The notes beneath the pieces are model-generated. The model was not told the origin of the DNA. It did no database searches and saw only the letters and a list, made by a program, of their open reading frames with translations. From assembly GCA_020086605.1 (NCBI GenBank), contig JACBWW010000016.1:5254174-5318173 (forward strand): a stretch of DNA of 64,000 nucleotides, read 5' to 3'. The first letter of the stretch is position 1; every line of letters begins with the position of its first letter. Origin of the DNA: Lanius collurio. Taxonomy: Eukaryota; Chordata; Aves; Passeriformes; Laniidae. The position numbers and the translations under genes are program-made. Of the stretch, positions 13,496 through 27,742 are shown one piece after another.

Positions 13496-16400
13496 CAAAC
13501 TTGTGAGTTTCCAGTTCTTGCTAAAGAAAATACCCGCATAGCTGCTCTTGTGGTTTCATTTAGAAATAGATGAGCAGTGCAGGAGTTAAATAATTAGACT
13601 GACTAGGTCAAGTACTTACTGTATAATGATTTCTGTTTGTTTAGTTTTTTTTTTTTTGAGTGCACCTTGAGAAGTGGCAAGTTATTGTCACAAATGGAAA
13701 AATACTTGTTTCTGAAAAAAGTGAACAGGATCTGAATACAAATATTTCCTGAGTCATATAGCCAGAAAATTAGTTGGAAGGGTCTGTTCTAATTGTTTTG
13801 CCTAATTTCTCTCCTGCCCTTGTTTCCCATAACCTCACTTATTCTGATCTATTAAAAGGCTATTGCTGAGTATTTTTTCTGTGTAGTTGTTCGCACTAAA
13901 TTAGCATCTTTCAACAAATCAAGCAAGTTTGTCTTCTGCTACATAGACTCCATGCTGCTATTCTGCTTATCTGACTTAAAGGCAAGAATCAGCCTTGTAG
14001 TTACTTCTCCAATGCTGAGAACCATCTCCATGAGAGGCAGAGGAAGATCTGTCACTGTTATAAATTCCTAGTTACAAATTGCATATATATTGATTTTGTT
14101 GTTCTGTGTAATCTTGTCTCAATAAGATATTATGCCTTTTAGAAGATAGTAACTAGTCCAGGATCATACTGTGTTTTATTTAGATTTCATTTTATTTAGC
14201 TGAATAGTCTGCAGAACAAAACAATACTAAAGAAAACTAGATGGAAAACTAGGCTTTATAGACAAAATTTAGGCTTCCTTGACATTCTTACATCTTAGCT
14301 CCAATGTTTGCATTCAATATGTTATTTAAAAAAACCACTTAAGGAACCATTTGCGTTGAAGTGATGTTCTGTTAGGCAGTTAGTAAGCTGATGCTTGTTC
14401 AGAGGCCTGGAAGTATGTTACAGCAGTGCTTGTATTGCTTTTGTATGTGTTCTTTTGTATAATAGATTTAAAAAAAACGTTTGCCTACAACTCATAGGCA
14501 GATGCTTTCACAGTCCCTATATTAGGTTGTGTATTTCCTTCATGTATGCATCAGTGCCAAATCAGTTATGGGTTACTGCTAATGATGGAATTTTTAGCTA
14601 TGATAAGAGTGACTGTTGATTTTTATGTAGATTTGTGTAAACAGCCAGTATCTTGCTGTGATTTTGGTGTGCCTTTTTAAACTTAATGTTGTTGATGATA
14701 CTACTTTTAAGATGTTGGGGGTGTATGTATACAACCACTTAAATTCTGTGTTGTGCTATCACACACTGCTGCTAAAATACTAAATATTTAATTGTTCTAC
14801 GTGCATGAACACCTTAGATTTTAATAATTTGATGAATAAAACAGAAACTATCTCTCCTCACTAAGTTGAGAAGACCAGCAGAGCTCTGAATGAGGACTTC
14901 CCACATTAGTGGTTCTCGGGTCTCCTTGGTAGATTAATTTTTCTGGCACTCTTGTGTATGTTTCTTGTAAATTTAAGAGATCTGAAAATACAAGCATGAA
15001 ACTTAAGAGCAATCATTTACACAACTCTTCTTTCAGGGATGAGGAATATCTTTTACAGGTGTTTTTAAAGTGCTTCAGTAAACTTTTTTCATGAGGTCAC
15101 TGATATATGTGCAGTGTTGTTCTGAAGTCATTCAGCTGTGAGTCAGTAGCATAAAGACTAGGATGAGTTCTTCACTTTAAAATGATCCTTAGCACAGTTC
15201 ATCATCTATGAACATTTGGAATAATGTGCCAAAACTCAAAGCACATTGTACTTTAGTAATTAGAATTATTATTTTGGTGTAATGTTCTGTACTTCTTTTC
15301 CCAAGAGGGTTCTGTAGCAAAAGAGTGGAAAAGTCTGGTGGCACAATACTTGTACTTGACAAGGTATTGGTGGTGGCAGAGTGCCCTGGGGAGTTATTGA
15401 AGTGGGGCTCTCGTGTGTGTGGCATCTCCTTCTGCCCCCTGCTCTTAACTGCTACTCTCGGGCTCTGTCAGCTCCCCATGACTTTTGCAGTCTATAGTGC
15501 AGGAACTGCCAAGGTACAGTAACAGTGAAGCTGCTGCTAGTATGGCTGGTTGCCTTTTGCACTGCTGAAGGGCTTGGTTATTGTGGGATCTGAGGCTTGA
15601 GGCTCAGTGGAGACACTGAGCTTGCTCTGCATCTTGGGCTTCGTGCTGCTCTCTTGTTGAAAAGGAAGTTTTCCTGTGTGGTCTTTCACAGTCTGCCATG
15701 GACTTGATCTGCTGAAGACTGAGGAACAGATCTTTCAACAATTAGGTTGGGTTCTTTACTGAACCTGCCTTCGTGTTTTTTATAATGAGCTGTTTGAAAA
15801 AAAAAATCTATGTTACAGCCACTTAAGAACAGTTTTATTAATTGGACTGTTGAAAAATATATTAGTATCTTAAGACTCAGCAAATAGTATTGTTCAGTAA
15901 TGCAGACTTTGCACTGGTGCTCATGTACTCCATTTAAAACTGATTGTACTGCATCAAATTGCTCAGCAGACTAAGGGTCCAGATAATGCTAAATTATACT
16001 CTGCTGCTCAGGTTTCAAAGTATTTGGTTTATTCACAATTTGATTATTTTATGCTATCAATAAGTACTTGTATTCTATGATTTTTTTTTCTTTTCATATT
16101 TTCATAAATCTCCTTCATTCTCCTGAGACCATGCTCATGATTGTGTTTTACTTTGCAAGATGCCAAATTGACAGCCTTTGAAATGAAGTTTTGGACCACT
16201 TCTTGGTGTACCTCAACTATTATTGTGAGACAAAGTATCAGTATGATTTAGCCATCACATGAAATGGGCCACATATAAGAGGTGACAGTTGAACTTCTCT
16301 GAGCATCCACTTGCTTCTGCTGAGATGATCACAGCTGTTAATTCATACTAGTGGAAGTAGGTATTTATGCAATTTTGACCCATCTCCCACTCTAATTTGT

Positions 16401-17025
16401 GTTGCCTGATGTGTTTCATTTTGGCAGACAGCTTGGAGGGAATGCAGCCTTTTAGACAGCAAGTGCCTATGATGGTGTACAACTGGAATGCTTTATGTCA
16501 GCTTAACCTTTCTTTCACTATTTGTCAGCCTTCTTAAGGAAGGAGACCTACTGCAGCTTCACAAAGATTCATCTGAGTTTTAAGTTGGTGGTGTAATTTA
16601 AGGTTCTAAAACTTATCAATTCTTGTGTTATACAGATACTTCACTTGAATCCCTTAATTAGGAGAGTTACATGTCACTGAAGAAATGAAGTGCAGTTTGC
16701 CTAACACTGGCTGGGTTTCAGAGTGACATGGTGGAAAACAGTTGGGGTAAAAAGATGTTAGTCTCTAAATTTTTAGATTTTTATTTTAACTGTATTTTCT
16801 CTCAGAATTTTTGGAAGTTGAGAACTCAATGTTTTTGTGTCCCATTTATCACAGGCATTGCAGCTGTGGATCAAACCACGGTTTCATCTACTCCACTATC
16901 TCATCATTGACATCCAGACTAGACTCTTCAGAAATCTGTTCCCATAGATAGCTTTGGAGGATGTAAAAAACCCGGAGGATTTTGCAAAAGGCCCATGCTG
17001 AAGCTTGTTTTGTGCCCCAAACATT

Positions 17026-17062
17026 CATTATGCATTCGTTATGCATTATGGCTCATTATGCC
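17026..17062 (+). repeat. Cluster of four short TTATGC-type repeats
   Basis: The core TTATG occurs four times (within cattatgc, cgttatgc, cattatgg and cattatgcc) at spacings of about 7-11 nt. It could be replication slippage or a homotypic cluster of POU/homeodomain-like half-sites. Confidence 0.45.
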
Positions 17063-20000
17063 ATTGCAGTCTGCTGCATAAGCCACAGTACTCCAGTATT
17101 CTGTAGTTGTGGTCTCCTGTTTTGAAAAGGATGTAATAAAATGAGAAGTTCAGAGAAGGGCAGTAGAGGTTTCTGATGTTATTGAACAAACAACAGAAAA
17201 AAAAGAATTTGTCAGCTTTTCATGAGAGGCAATATAGGGGGAGACTAAGAGGCCTGAGAAATGAGAAAATGATCTGTTGTCCTTTGCAGTGTAGAAACAG
17301 AGGGGATATCCAATGGAAGTGCAACTTTTGAATGCCAGCTGTATAGGTACTCAGTGCAGGAAGGCTGACATTTGGTGGCAGGTCCGTATGTTGAAGCTCC
17401 AGAGAAGAAGCTTTTACACAAGGTGTAAAAATGTAGTCAGTATACTATACAAATGAGGTTTTGCCTCCAATCCTGCAAATTTCCTTTTAGAGTTTTTTTT
17501 TTTTCCATTCATGGCTGTTCCCACTGGTTTGTGGTTTGGGCTTCTGGATTTATCTGTTCTACTTATTTGACTTGCAATCCTTGAGAAGTATTCTCTGAAT
17601 ATATTGGAAGCCCCTGTCCTTGCCACGGAGAGCATGGTCTAATAAACTGCAAACCTAAAGTGACACACCAGCAAAAATAGAACAGTGGATTTTTAAAATA
17701 GGTAACTAGAGGACAGTCAGATTAATCTTGGGCAATTTGTAGAGAGCTGTAATTGCAATTGCAGCCTTAAAGTCTTGCTAGGAATTTATTCCATGACTGT
17801 TAGAGTTTGGAAAAGAATACATATATGCAATTCCAGAACACATTAAAAATATTTAGTGAATCATACCTGTTAACACTATTGACTCTTAATAAGAATATTG
17901 TTCCTTCCTCTTGGAAATCAAAGACCTGGTACATGATCTTTATCTGCTGGTAAGAAATGGAAAAGCATAGGAGTTATTTGGGTTAGGCTCACCTTTATCA
18001 GGAATTGACAACCCTGTGTAGGTCATTAGCACCCTCTCCCCATCCTAGTTGTGTTGAATTTCCATGCGGGTTTTAGTGCTGACAGCTTTGGAAACTTTTT
18101 AAGTGCTTAGAAAAGAGCAAGTTGATACATGCGAACTTAAAAATGCTCTTGAACCCACATTGTAGGTGTTTGTAAAGGGATTACCTAGTTGAGGTCCGGG
18201 TCTGGCTTGTAGGGCCTGTGTTCAGGGCACTACAGCCAGAAGTTATTCACAAAGGAGATCCAGTTCAGATGGTGACTTCAATAGTGCTTACTTTTAGGTG
18301 TGGGGTAGAAATAAGTGAAAGGGAGTGTGTTTCTGTAATGGAGCTGAAGTCTGGTATGGACCCCTCAGGAGAATTCTGTGCCTGTACCCTATGTGGAAAC
18401 CTTTTGTCACACCTTCATAGGGCTCCTTACACCCCCAAATTAATTTCCTTTGCACAGGTATAGGGAAAGTAAGAGGTCTTCTCATATTATTGCACTAACA
18501 TTAGAGACTTGGTAAAAGCCAAGCACAAGCATCAATAAAAGATACCAAGACACAATGGAAGCAGCTTTTAAGTGTGCCAAGCTAACAATATGGAACAGAT
18601 GTGTTGGGTGTTCTCTTTTGCACAGATGTGAAGAGCTGTGCTTCATACTGTTGCTGTAAGGTTTTTCTTGGTTTCAGTGGGGATATAATTTTTGTTTTCT
18701 GAATGTAAAAGTGTTGAGAGCTAATTTGCCTGAGGCTTTCTATTCCTTTTGCTGTTTAAATGTATCAGTTAATCTGGAGGCTTTAGGGTTCCCCCCTGCC
18801 CTACAGTAAGTTTAAATACGTTAGGTAGGTATAGGTTTTGAGATTTCTGATAACTGCTAATATTTCATCAACTAAGTTAAAATGTAAGTGACTAGAAAGC
18901 TTGTGGTGGGAGCAATGACAACACATCCAAGTAGGAAATCAGTGTCCTTTACAGTTTGCCATTTACAGAAGCAGTTGTCACAATTGTAGCTACACCTTAT
19001 GGCAGGCACAGTGACTGTCTTACTTTAAATGACAGTTTCATAAAGAGTTTAGCCTGGAGCATTTTAACACCAAAATTTTAACACATTATTTTCTTGTTTT
19101 TGCTTTTATTTCATGTCTCACACAATGTAATCATTAGCGAGTCAAGTATTTTATTATTTCAGTGATCTTTGCCCTTGGATTGCTCTCTCTTTTAGTCTAT
19201 TTTGATTTTCTTTTTTAAACTTCTGTTTTGGTGTCTGTCCCTTTCCTGTTCCTTTTCCTGAGGTCCTCTTTTCATTTCCTTGTTGCTGTCTTCCTCCTAT
19301 TCATATTCTTCTTAGGACTATTTTCCATGTTCCCTTTGTCCTCCTTCTTCTTGCATTTGCTTGTGAAACACAGATCTTTAGAGCAAGACGTTTTAGAGAT
19401 GCAGCTTTGGGATATAAGAAGATAAGGCCAGTTATTTGGAAAGGTATCTAAGCACAGGAACTCCCTAGCTAATCTCTTTGTGCTTTGCATGCTTAATACT
19501 GTGTTCCAATTGTTGTTTTTTTGACAAGGTACTGCAGAATAAATTTAGTTAAGTTTTGCTAGTGGGGAACAATGGACTACTCTAAAAACTGCCCTTTGCA
19601 ACAGGATGCTCTCCTGAGTTCTCCCACCCCTTGGGGGTGACAGTCTCCTGCCAGTTACGCTTAGGGAGTTCTTGTAGTCAGGGCTTAATGGTCTAAGTAT
19701 TCCCATGTATTGCCAGTTTCATGGTTTGTGGGAGAACCTGACTTCAGGGACCCAGAGAATTTCAATGCTTCTTTGCCCTCGCTTGCTCAACCAATGCTGG
19801 AATGCCAAGGAGAGTGTCCGTAATGCAAAACAAAACCTGAACTTTTTTCCCTGCCCTCTATTCACTCCTTATCACTATTAATAGAAGTGGAACATCCTTT
19901 GTGCTTCCTCAGCTTTTTTTTTCCAAGTTTCAATTTCCATTTTCTTTCTTTGAAGCACAGAGAAGAGCAAATGTGCATAAACAATGCTTCATACTCAAGC

Positions 20001-23000
20001 CAAAATGCAATAGACACAATTGAATAGTAGTCAGTTAGGAATTTTAAGAGCTTTCCTATGAATATTTAATTACTTCATTAACTGAGCAAATAAAGAACAT
20101 GCCATTAATATTCATACAGTGTTAGCAGTGGTTCAGAGGAATTTAATATGTTTTATAGTTCATACAGCATCTTGTGTTGTGTAGGCCTTCAAAGAATGCC
20201 CATATCTAGAAAGGTAATAACACTCCAGGTCTCCCTAGCTGTTCCTTAATCCTATGAATTAAGGAGTGTCTGTTGTTCTTTGCACAGCACATTTACTAGT
20301 AAAATTCTTCAGTTATGTAATGGTACCAGCACCTGAAGCAACTGTACAAAGAGCTCAGTGTGGTGTCCCTTCCATATTTATTAATGTAGCTGCTTTTTGT
20401 CTTTTTGAGAGCAAAGTTTAGGAGGTATTTAACATTTTCCTGGTTTGCTTCTGCTTAGAGCTTTAGAAATATTGATCTGAATGACTGAGGTGGTTTTCAG
20501 AACAAGAAGTCAAATGCAGAACGTAAAACTGAATTCCTTTGATGTGAGTGACGTGTTCTTCCTGTGTGCATTAGTTTCTTTTTAAAATGTAATTTGCAAG
20601 TTAATAGATTTTATCTAGGAGTGGGAAAAAGAATAATGCTTACTTGCCTGGTAGCTTCCATTTGCATATTGAAAATAGGAGCACTCACCCTTCCTGAGTG
20701 GTCTTTAAAGACTTGGTCTTTAAATTCCTTCACCTAGCAAGACTCTGGCTTTAAAGATTTTTCCAAGAAAGGCTGCACACATATGAACAAGAAAGATAGA
20801 TTGTTACAAATGCCATTCCTGAGTCTGATATTGTTCTTTTCTCTCTTGCTGGCTTATGAAAAGACATTAATAGATGTTGAATTAAGACTTCATCAGTCCA
20901 TTCTTTATTCATTTACAAATCCTTACAGCTATTTTTTAGTGCATGTAGTGATAATTACTCCTTTTGGCAGAGCAGAACTAATCTAATGTACTTTGGTTGC
21001 TGAAGTCTGTGAAGGAGCCAGGAATGATTTCTGTGTTGGATTGTTAACTCTGACTGTACAATTCTGTCAGTACCACAACGGGTCTTTGTCTGATTATCTA
21101 GTAATCTGGTGTTAATTAACATACAGACAGTAAAAAAACATAAAAAATACTGTGACATCTAGTAGAAGTATAATGTGCTCCTGTTTTGGTAACCCTCCTT
21201 TTGGGACCATTCTGTCTAAGATGGCATGTGCTGGGGAACTGTCCAGCCTGGCTTATGGAAATGAGGTCATGATATATGAGCAGCTGTATCTCTAAGTACC
21301 TAATTTTCTCCCTTTATTGGATGTGGCTGAAGGAATTTTAAGGAAGCTGGAAGTTTTCTGTGCACACACACTGTGTAGGAGTTGATGAAACCCATGGGTT
21401 TGTATCTCTAGTTACTGCTGCTCTTTTATGTGTGTAGGTTCAGGGTGCAATTTTGTCTTACTGGTGTGTACCTTTGTTATGGCCACAGGATCTTGTCTTG
21501 GTGACTAGAGGTGATGGAGCTGTTTGCTCACAGCACCCCATTCAGGACTCTCTCTAAAATTCGAACTCAGCAGGATTTAAACAGCATTGTTATGAAATTT
21601 ATGCTGTTCCTATCAACACAGTTGTTTCAACAAATACTGAAACAAGTGAGAAGACAAAATCTGCAGCCCTCAGGGCGTTAATCAACTTTGTGAAGGAAAT
21701 TTTGAGGAGACAAGGTCTTCTGTTTTAGTGCTTTTCTTTCACTGAAATCACTTGCACTTATCAATCTTGGTGGCAGAATATACCAAAACAATTCTTCCAG
21801 TTAAATCTATTATGGAAATTTTCATATTTTTCCTCTTGCTTTACACGTATAAGTGCAGTATTTTCAATTTTGCATACATTCCCAAGAACAGAGGGGAAAT
21901 AAAAATGAGAGATTCCCATCTAATCTGTTCCCATCAGCATTCCAGGAACAGATAGGAAAGGTCAGGAGCTGATGTTTTGCAGTAAGCACTGAGGGTGTAG
22001 AAAGAGCACAGAAGTGTTATGGCAGTGATCTCTTCCAGTCTTCTGATGTCTATTCTTGTATAATTCTGCTTTTCTAAGACCACAAATAACCAATAGAAAA
22101 ATCTCACATATTCACCAACCTGTATGTGCTTTCTTGCATGTAGCATCAGTATTTCACAAATTAAAAAAACTAAGCCATTGTATCTTCTGAGGTGTGTGAA
22201 GCAAACCAGATTTGCTCCCGTTATTGCTTCTTTCTTTACTAGTTTTGAAAGTCTGGCCTTTCCTCAACTATTTTTGCCGTAACATGCTTGCTGTAATGTA
22301 AAATAAGGTTTGCATATAAGGCTCTTTAAAGACAAGGCAAATAGCTGCAGCTGTGTAGTTTATGAAGTGGTGCCATTTGGAGGAGGAATAGGAGGGGAAA
22401 ATGTCAGGACTTTGGGTGATCCCCATGCCTTATTTCTTCTGCAGGGGATAAAGTGGATTTAGTGGCAGTGGGATAAGTAGAGCCCTTTTTCTAGGTTTTT
22501 ACTCTTTTATCATAACTTCTGCATGATGGTGGGTAGGAGCAACCGGCCTCAGTCCTCATGCAGTTATTGGGAGCCTCCTGAAGTCTGTGTGGGACTGGGA
22601 GCAACAACAAAATGCAAAAAAGCTAGTGAAGTGCCATGATGAAGGGAATTGGTATTCCCCACTGAGTGACAGGGATCCAGTTTTGCTTTAATACCCCTTA
22701 TAGCCTAGCATCAATTTAGAGTGTTTTAGATAAGTCAGGCTTCGGTATGTTCCTAGTTTGTCTGAATACAGTATGGATGGCTGATTCAGACACAGGGGAA
22801 CTGCCAGCTTCCCAGGCTTGTGACTAAATATCTGTGCTTGTGACTCAATCATCATAATAAAAAGGAGGTGGAAGTTGAAATAAATACAAGTAGCTTTTTC
22901 CCCCCTTCCCACTATTGGTAATTGATAAAAAAAGTCAATTAGAACTCCCTTTCCTGAATACTTGTCATTTCTTGGCCTCTCAGTTTTCACTCGCCTGACT

Positions 23001-23867
23001 GGTGTTGCTATGTTGGAATTCCATTAAATGTCTTGTGGCACAATTTGATCTTCAGAGCTCTTTGTGTTGGTTTCTGAACGCCTGTAGAAGTGCTTTTAGT
23101 ACAAAGGATACATCTAGATACTGAATATTATGGTCTGTACCAAACAGACCTTTATTCCATTGAAGTACTTCAGTGCCAAAATATCTTTTTTGAGAAATAT
23201 ATTTTAGATTTTGTGAATAGAGGTTTTATGATTTTTTTTTTTTTCCTTTGCATTTCATCTTTCACTTCATTAAAGGACTGGTTAGAGAAATCCTTCTTCC
23301 CTGTGGGCAGCTTCAGCCCTGCCTGTGCTTTTAGTATCTAATTAGTCATGTCTATTCAGTACCCTTTGTGAAATATTTCTATGCATTTCTGTCAGTGCAC
23401 ATAACCATGTCTTGTGTGGAAAAAGCCTCAAATGAATGTTTTTGTGTGAAGTGGAAAATATTGTGGTAGAAAACAGCATACTATTTCTGTGAACATAGTA
23501 TAATTTGATTTCCCCACTGTCCTGTGTTTAAAGTTCAGAAAAATACAGCCCCAATTATATAAACTCCACCTGCTTTTTTAAGGTGGTTGACGTACTTTTT
23601 TTTCAAACTTGCTTGCCATTTCAATAAATGTTGTGTTAGTGCTCTTGCAAAATGAAATTCAGTGCAGAATGGACCAGAGGCCACTAGAATTCCATAAAAA
23701 CACAGTGGTTTATCACAGGAGTTAGACCATTTCAGGTCTAACTGACAATGGCTGCGTTATGGATTTGTAGCAGTGTGACTATTTATGCTGTGAAACATTA
23801 GGATGCTTTAGAAATGTCTTCATACTCTATAGCTGTTAACATTGAAAACTGTTTTCAGGCTCATGAG

Positions 23868-23906
23868 CCCCAGTCACAGAATTACAGAATGGGGATGGGT
23901 TGTGAC
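23868..23906 (+). mobile_element. Possible decayed CR1 retroposon 3'-end fragment
   Basis: The phrase cagtcacagaattacagaat followed by ggggatgggttgtgacttct resembles the avian CR1 segment around 'tcacagaatcacagaatggtttgggttggaagggacc'. Only about 40 nt are similar and divergence is high. It could be chance. Confidence 0.3.
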
Positions 23907-26900
23907 TTCTGTCCATCTGGAGCGGGATGTAAGCTCCTCTCATGGCATGGGCAGATGAGTGAGAGAAGTTGTATTTTTCACTAGTATTAACTTTTTTGGA
24001 CTCATGGCTTAAACTACCTACTGCAGTATCTTGCTGATCTGCGTACTGAGAACTCTGGATTGCTGTCTCCTGATATAACCATGTAGTTACAAAAGGAGTG
24101 AAAAACCACACCATTAACTATTTCAAAGGAATGTTTTTAAGTTATGTTATTTTTTTTTTAATGAAGAGAAGCAGTTCTTGCACTGAAAGACAATGTTTCC
24201 TGTGGAGGTGAGGCTTTGAGTAAGGTTCAGCCCTCCTTGCATCCTCTGCAAACTGGGTACCCCACTGCTCTAATGATCTCCCTTGTGGTGTGCCGAACTG
24301 TAATGTTTTCTTTGGAAAAAGAAACACAATAATGCAGTAGGTTTCCAAATATCCTGAGGACTATACTTACTAATGAGAGACTGCAGACTGTTGGTGCCTT
24401 TTTCTTACTGCCAGCAAGGAAGGTTGCCTTTTATAGACCTTCCTAGATTTTAGCAGTATGCTCTTTTTTAATTTGGAGGCTTCTCTTACTAATTTGTACT
24501 TCTTCATACAATAACCACAGCGATAGAAATCTCTGTTTTCAATGAGGGAAAGGGTTTCTTTAGAAGACTGTAGTATAAAATTTTGGAGATAATTCTGAAA
24601 GTTTTCTGGGTAATACAATCAAATAACTTTTCTGAAACAGGAGTAGCATCTAACAAGGGTTTTAAATTTTTTTTTCTCATATATTGTACTGCAAATTGAA
24701 TTCATTTAAATATGAACATACTTTTGGTTTTAGTAGTTTCACAGCTTTTCCTTGTAGCTGCTGTGGTTAGCTGAATAGTTAGCAATAAGAATTTCATTTT
24801 CCAACAGAAAACTGATGGTTACTGAATCATTAGATGGCCAACTAAAACTCACTAAGCAGTGTTTGAACTCGCAGGGGGTTAGACTGTAATGTCAGGATAC
24901 CTGTTCTGCTGAAGGCACTGCCTGACACACTCAGTGATGATGTGGTCCCATCTCAAGCACAGGTGGATTTGACAAATGCTTACCATGTGGTTTCTAGAGC
25001 CTGCAAGACATGGCATGTGTTTTATGGTTATTTTATATTAGAGTATAATTAGGTCAAACATGTTGAACATGATGATATGTGTTAAATTAATGAACTGGTA
25101 TTTAAAAAAAAGAGGGGCAGGGGAAGATAGGGGGATTAGATTCTTCTTTGGTTTTACTATTAGAATATACCGAAGAATTAAATTTACTACTTAGAGTGTA
25201 GGTGCTTTAACATTTCCTTTAAAACACGTGGGCTTGTAATTTGTTGTAATGCTTTCTAATCTGCTCAGATACATTCATAGTAATGATAATTTAAACAAAA
25301 GGCTGATGACAGAAAATTGCCTCAGAATTTAAAGAAATTTGAAGTAACCAATAAATCTTGTTGGAAAAGTGCTGCCATCTTTATCTTTGCTTGTAGATGT
25401 CTGTTAAGAGTAGTTGGAGAGATTTTGCAGAAGGGAGAGGACATCTTGTTTGTGAATAGCTGCTGATCCATTAAAAGGTTCTTTTAGCTATATTAAGAAG
25501 CTAAATGCAACTTGCTAAAATGCTCTTTAGCAAATCTAGGTCAGATTTTAGGTCCATGACAGCTCCTGTCTCTTTCTTAACTTCTTGCTCTCTTTAGAGG
25601 TAAACAATTTAATGCAGCTGTAAGCTTTCTTTGCACTGTCAGACTTCAGCACTAACAAATATAAACTCAAAACTTATGTTTCACAAAGGAAGCTGAATTT
25701 TCCAGTAAGAATCACATCTGTCAGTGGTTTTGAGAGTTTTGATGTAGGAAAATAGATGGGTATTCAGGTTGAATCAGTGTTGTGCACTGTACAAACCTAG
25801 TGGCCACTGACATCTTTTAAGAAAAATAATTAAAAATCTGGTGAAAAATATAGTAGAGAACAATAACTTTGTATGTACCATCTTGTTTGTAAAGCTTGTT
25901 TTAAAGACCAGCTCACTTTCTATTTTTTTTCTGCCAGCATGATGGAGGAAGAAGCACATATGTAGAACATCTGTTGGCCTTCTAACTTTGCAGTTTTGAT
26001 TTCAAAATTATAACATTTGCAAAAGTAGATAAGCCTGCCACGTTGACTAAGCAAGCTAGACTAATTCTAAAAATCCCACTTAGCATAAAAGCAGTCTGGC
26101 ATAAATGCAGTGTTGTCCTTGAGCAGCTCAGTGTGTAGCCAAGGGATGAGTGCCCCATGTGAGCTGGGAGTCACATGCTGAGGAGGCTCTTTGGATCAGG
26201 GGAAAAGGATGAAGGCTGCAGGTCCACCTTGTGCAGCTGGGAATCCTTACTATTGAGGCTGTGGTCAGTCTCAGGTGCTTTCCTGAGAGCTTTGGGTTGC
26301 ACAGGGATGGCTTTTGTGATGCTTTGTGATGAGTTTGTTGGCTGTCCTGATGTCCACCACCATCTACTGGAGCTGTCTGCTCTTTTAGTATCTCTCGTTG
26401 AATCAGTGCTTTCATTTGTGTGCCCTTGCTGTAAATCTGGTCTGTCAAGTGCTCTGCTTTTTCTGTGCCTCACTGGTTAGTGCTGTGTAAGACATGAAGT
26501 GGGGCTGCTTGTTGAATTGATATGGCTGTGACACCCACTATCAAAAATACTGCTTTGATCAAAACAGGAAGTTTTAACATATAGCAATTCCATAATCCAT
26601 CCTCATATGAGTGATCCTCGTGAATCCACTAAAAACATAGAGAACTCTGTTATAATTTTAAGTTGCTGTGTCAGTACTTTTAAAATGCATATTCAGAGCA
26701 CGGTGCTTTGAAATACTGCTGCTTATAAATATTGTATTTGCTTTTGAACTGTGGCTCAAAAGACTACAATACCATTTTTATGGAGCTGATGTCATCACAA
26801 GGTGCTAGCACCTAACAGTGATAATCGTTATCAAGAACACATATCCTTTTAGCTATCCCTCTGAAATTACCAATGCTCTTGATAGTTACTGCCTTTTGGC

Positions 26901-27625
26901 CTAGTAAGGTCTGGCAAACAAAATAATCCACAGGAAAATGCATTATAAGCCTTTTAAGGAGATAATTGTGGCAGAGGCTTCATTCTTTTTCAGACTCAGA
27001 TGATCACTGATGCATGTGGATAACTTAAAAGGAAATGTCCTTTTGATTCAGTACAGAAATCACAGTGGTCTGAGGATCTTAAATCTCTGCTAGGTAAATT
27101 CAAATAACTTCACTGCAAGCTTCATCTGCTCCTGTACACCAGATGGAGAATTTGTAATAGTAAAGTCTTCAGTGTGTGAAAACAGTGAACGTGCATTCTT
27201 TAAACATTCAAACTATAATTTAACAGATGAAACGCTTGGTTTATACATGAATAATAATTTTCACATATTAATACTATTTTATTAAGGTAACTTATCTGTG
27301 TTGTTCTGTGCTGTCTGTAGGGAACTAAAAGTAAGTCTGTATTTAGACTGTTATGTATTTAACAGCATATTGTCATGTCTCTTTATGTAGAAAGAGAGAA
27401 AATGGTTTCTGTTCACAAAGTGTCTACTCAGAATTTGGCTAATGCTTTTGAGTCTGAAGAGAACTTTAATGGCTGAATTAGGAGCAGTGGAGGATCACAG
27501 CGTAGTGGAAGTGCTGATTTACACATAATTGTACTGGTGAATTGTATGGTGTTTGTGACCAAGTGAGCACATACATTGCTAATTTATACACTTGACACTT
27601 AGAATTTCTTTCTTCTTTCCCCTAG

Positions 27626-27742
27626 TTTCTCTGCTTGAAGAATATAAGGACTTTTCTTTCGGCATGTTGTGAAATATTTGGACTGAAGAAAAGTGAGCTT
27701 TTTGAAGCATTTGATTTGTTTGATGTGAGAGATTTTGGAAAG
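27626..27742 (+). CDS. VAV3: VAV3 coding exon 2: second half of the CH domain
   Basis: The exon is 117 nt (39 codons), phase 0 at both ends, with acceptor ...tcccctag and donor gtaagg. It begins F-L-C-L-K-N-I-R and ends D-V-R-D-F-G-K, corresponding by my count to residues 69-107 of human VAV3. This is the C-terminal half of the calponin-homology domain. In Vav proteins that domain folds back on the acidic and DH regions and helps hold the exchange factor inactive; in VAV1 it also supports calcium signalling. The segment [12 protein letters not shown] is characteristic of Vav CH domains. The frame stays open for 39 codons into intron 2, but the donor is strong. No coding exon 1 was found upstream in this window, so the start codon must lie before position 1. 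Identity as a Vav family exon is essentially certain. VAV3 specifically is supported by the later exons. Confidence 0.96.

Larger units (their letters stand above)
1..27625 (+). other. VAV3: VAV3 intron 1 (3' part)
   Basis: There is no coding exon in these 27.6 kb. The block is mostly AT-rich unique sequence, bounded on the right by the exon 2 acceptor. Open frames here are short, have no recognisable domains and often overlap one another, as expected by chance. Separately listed items inside it are a CpG/G-quadruplex patch at the left edge, a pyrimidine-rich tract (10736-11002), a 40-bp tandem duplication (12325-12404), an AP-1/E-box cluster (13422-13495), a TTATGC-type repeat cluster (17026-17062) and a possible CR1 fragment (23868-23906). 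Calling it intron 1 assumes that coding exon 1 lies upstream, which is inferred from the missing residues 1-68 and not seen. Confidence 0.8.

Noticed and set aside
26128..26480. Three overlapping frames of about 100 codons on both strands
   Set aside because: Mutually overlapping open frames in one GC-richer patch indicate few stops by composition, and none resembles a known protein.
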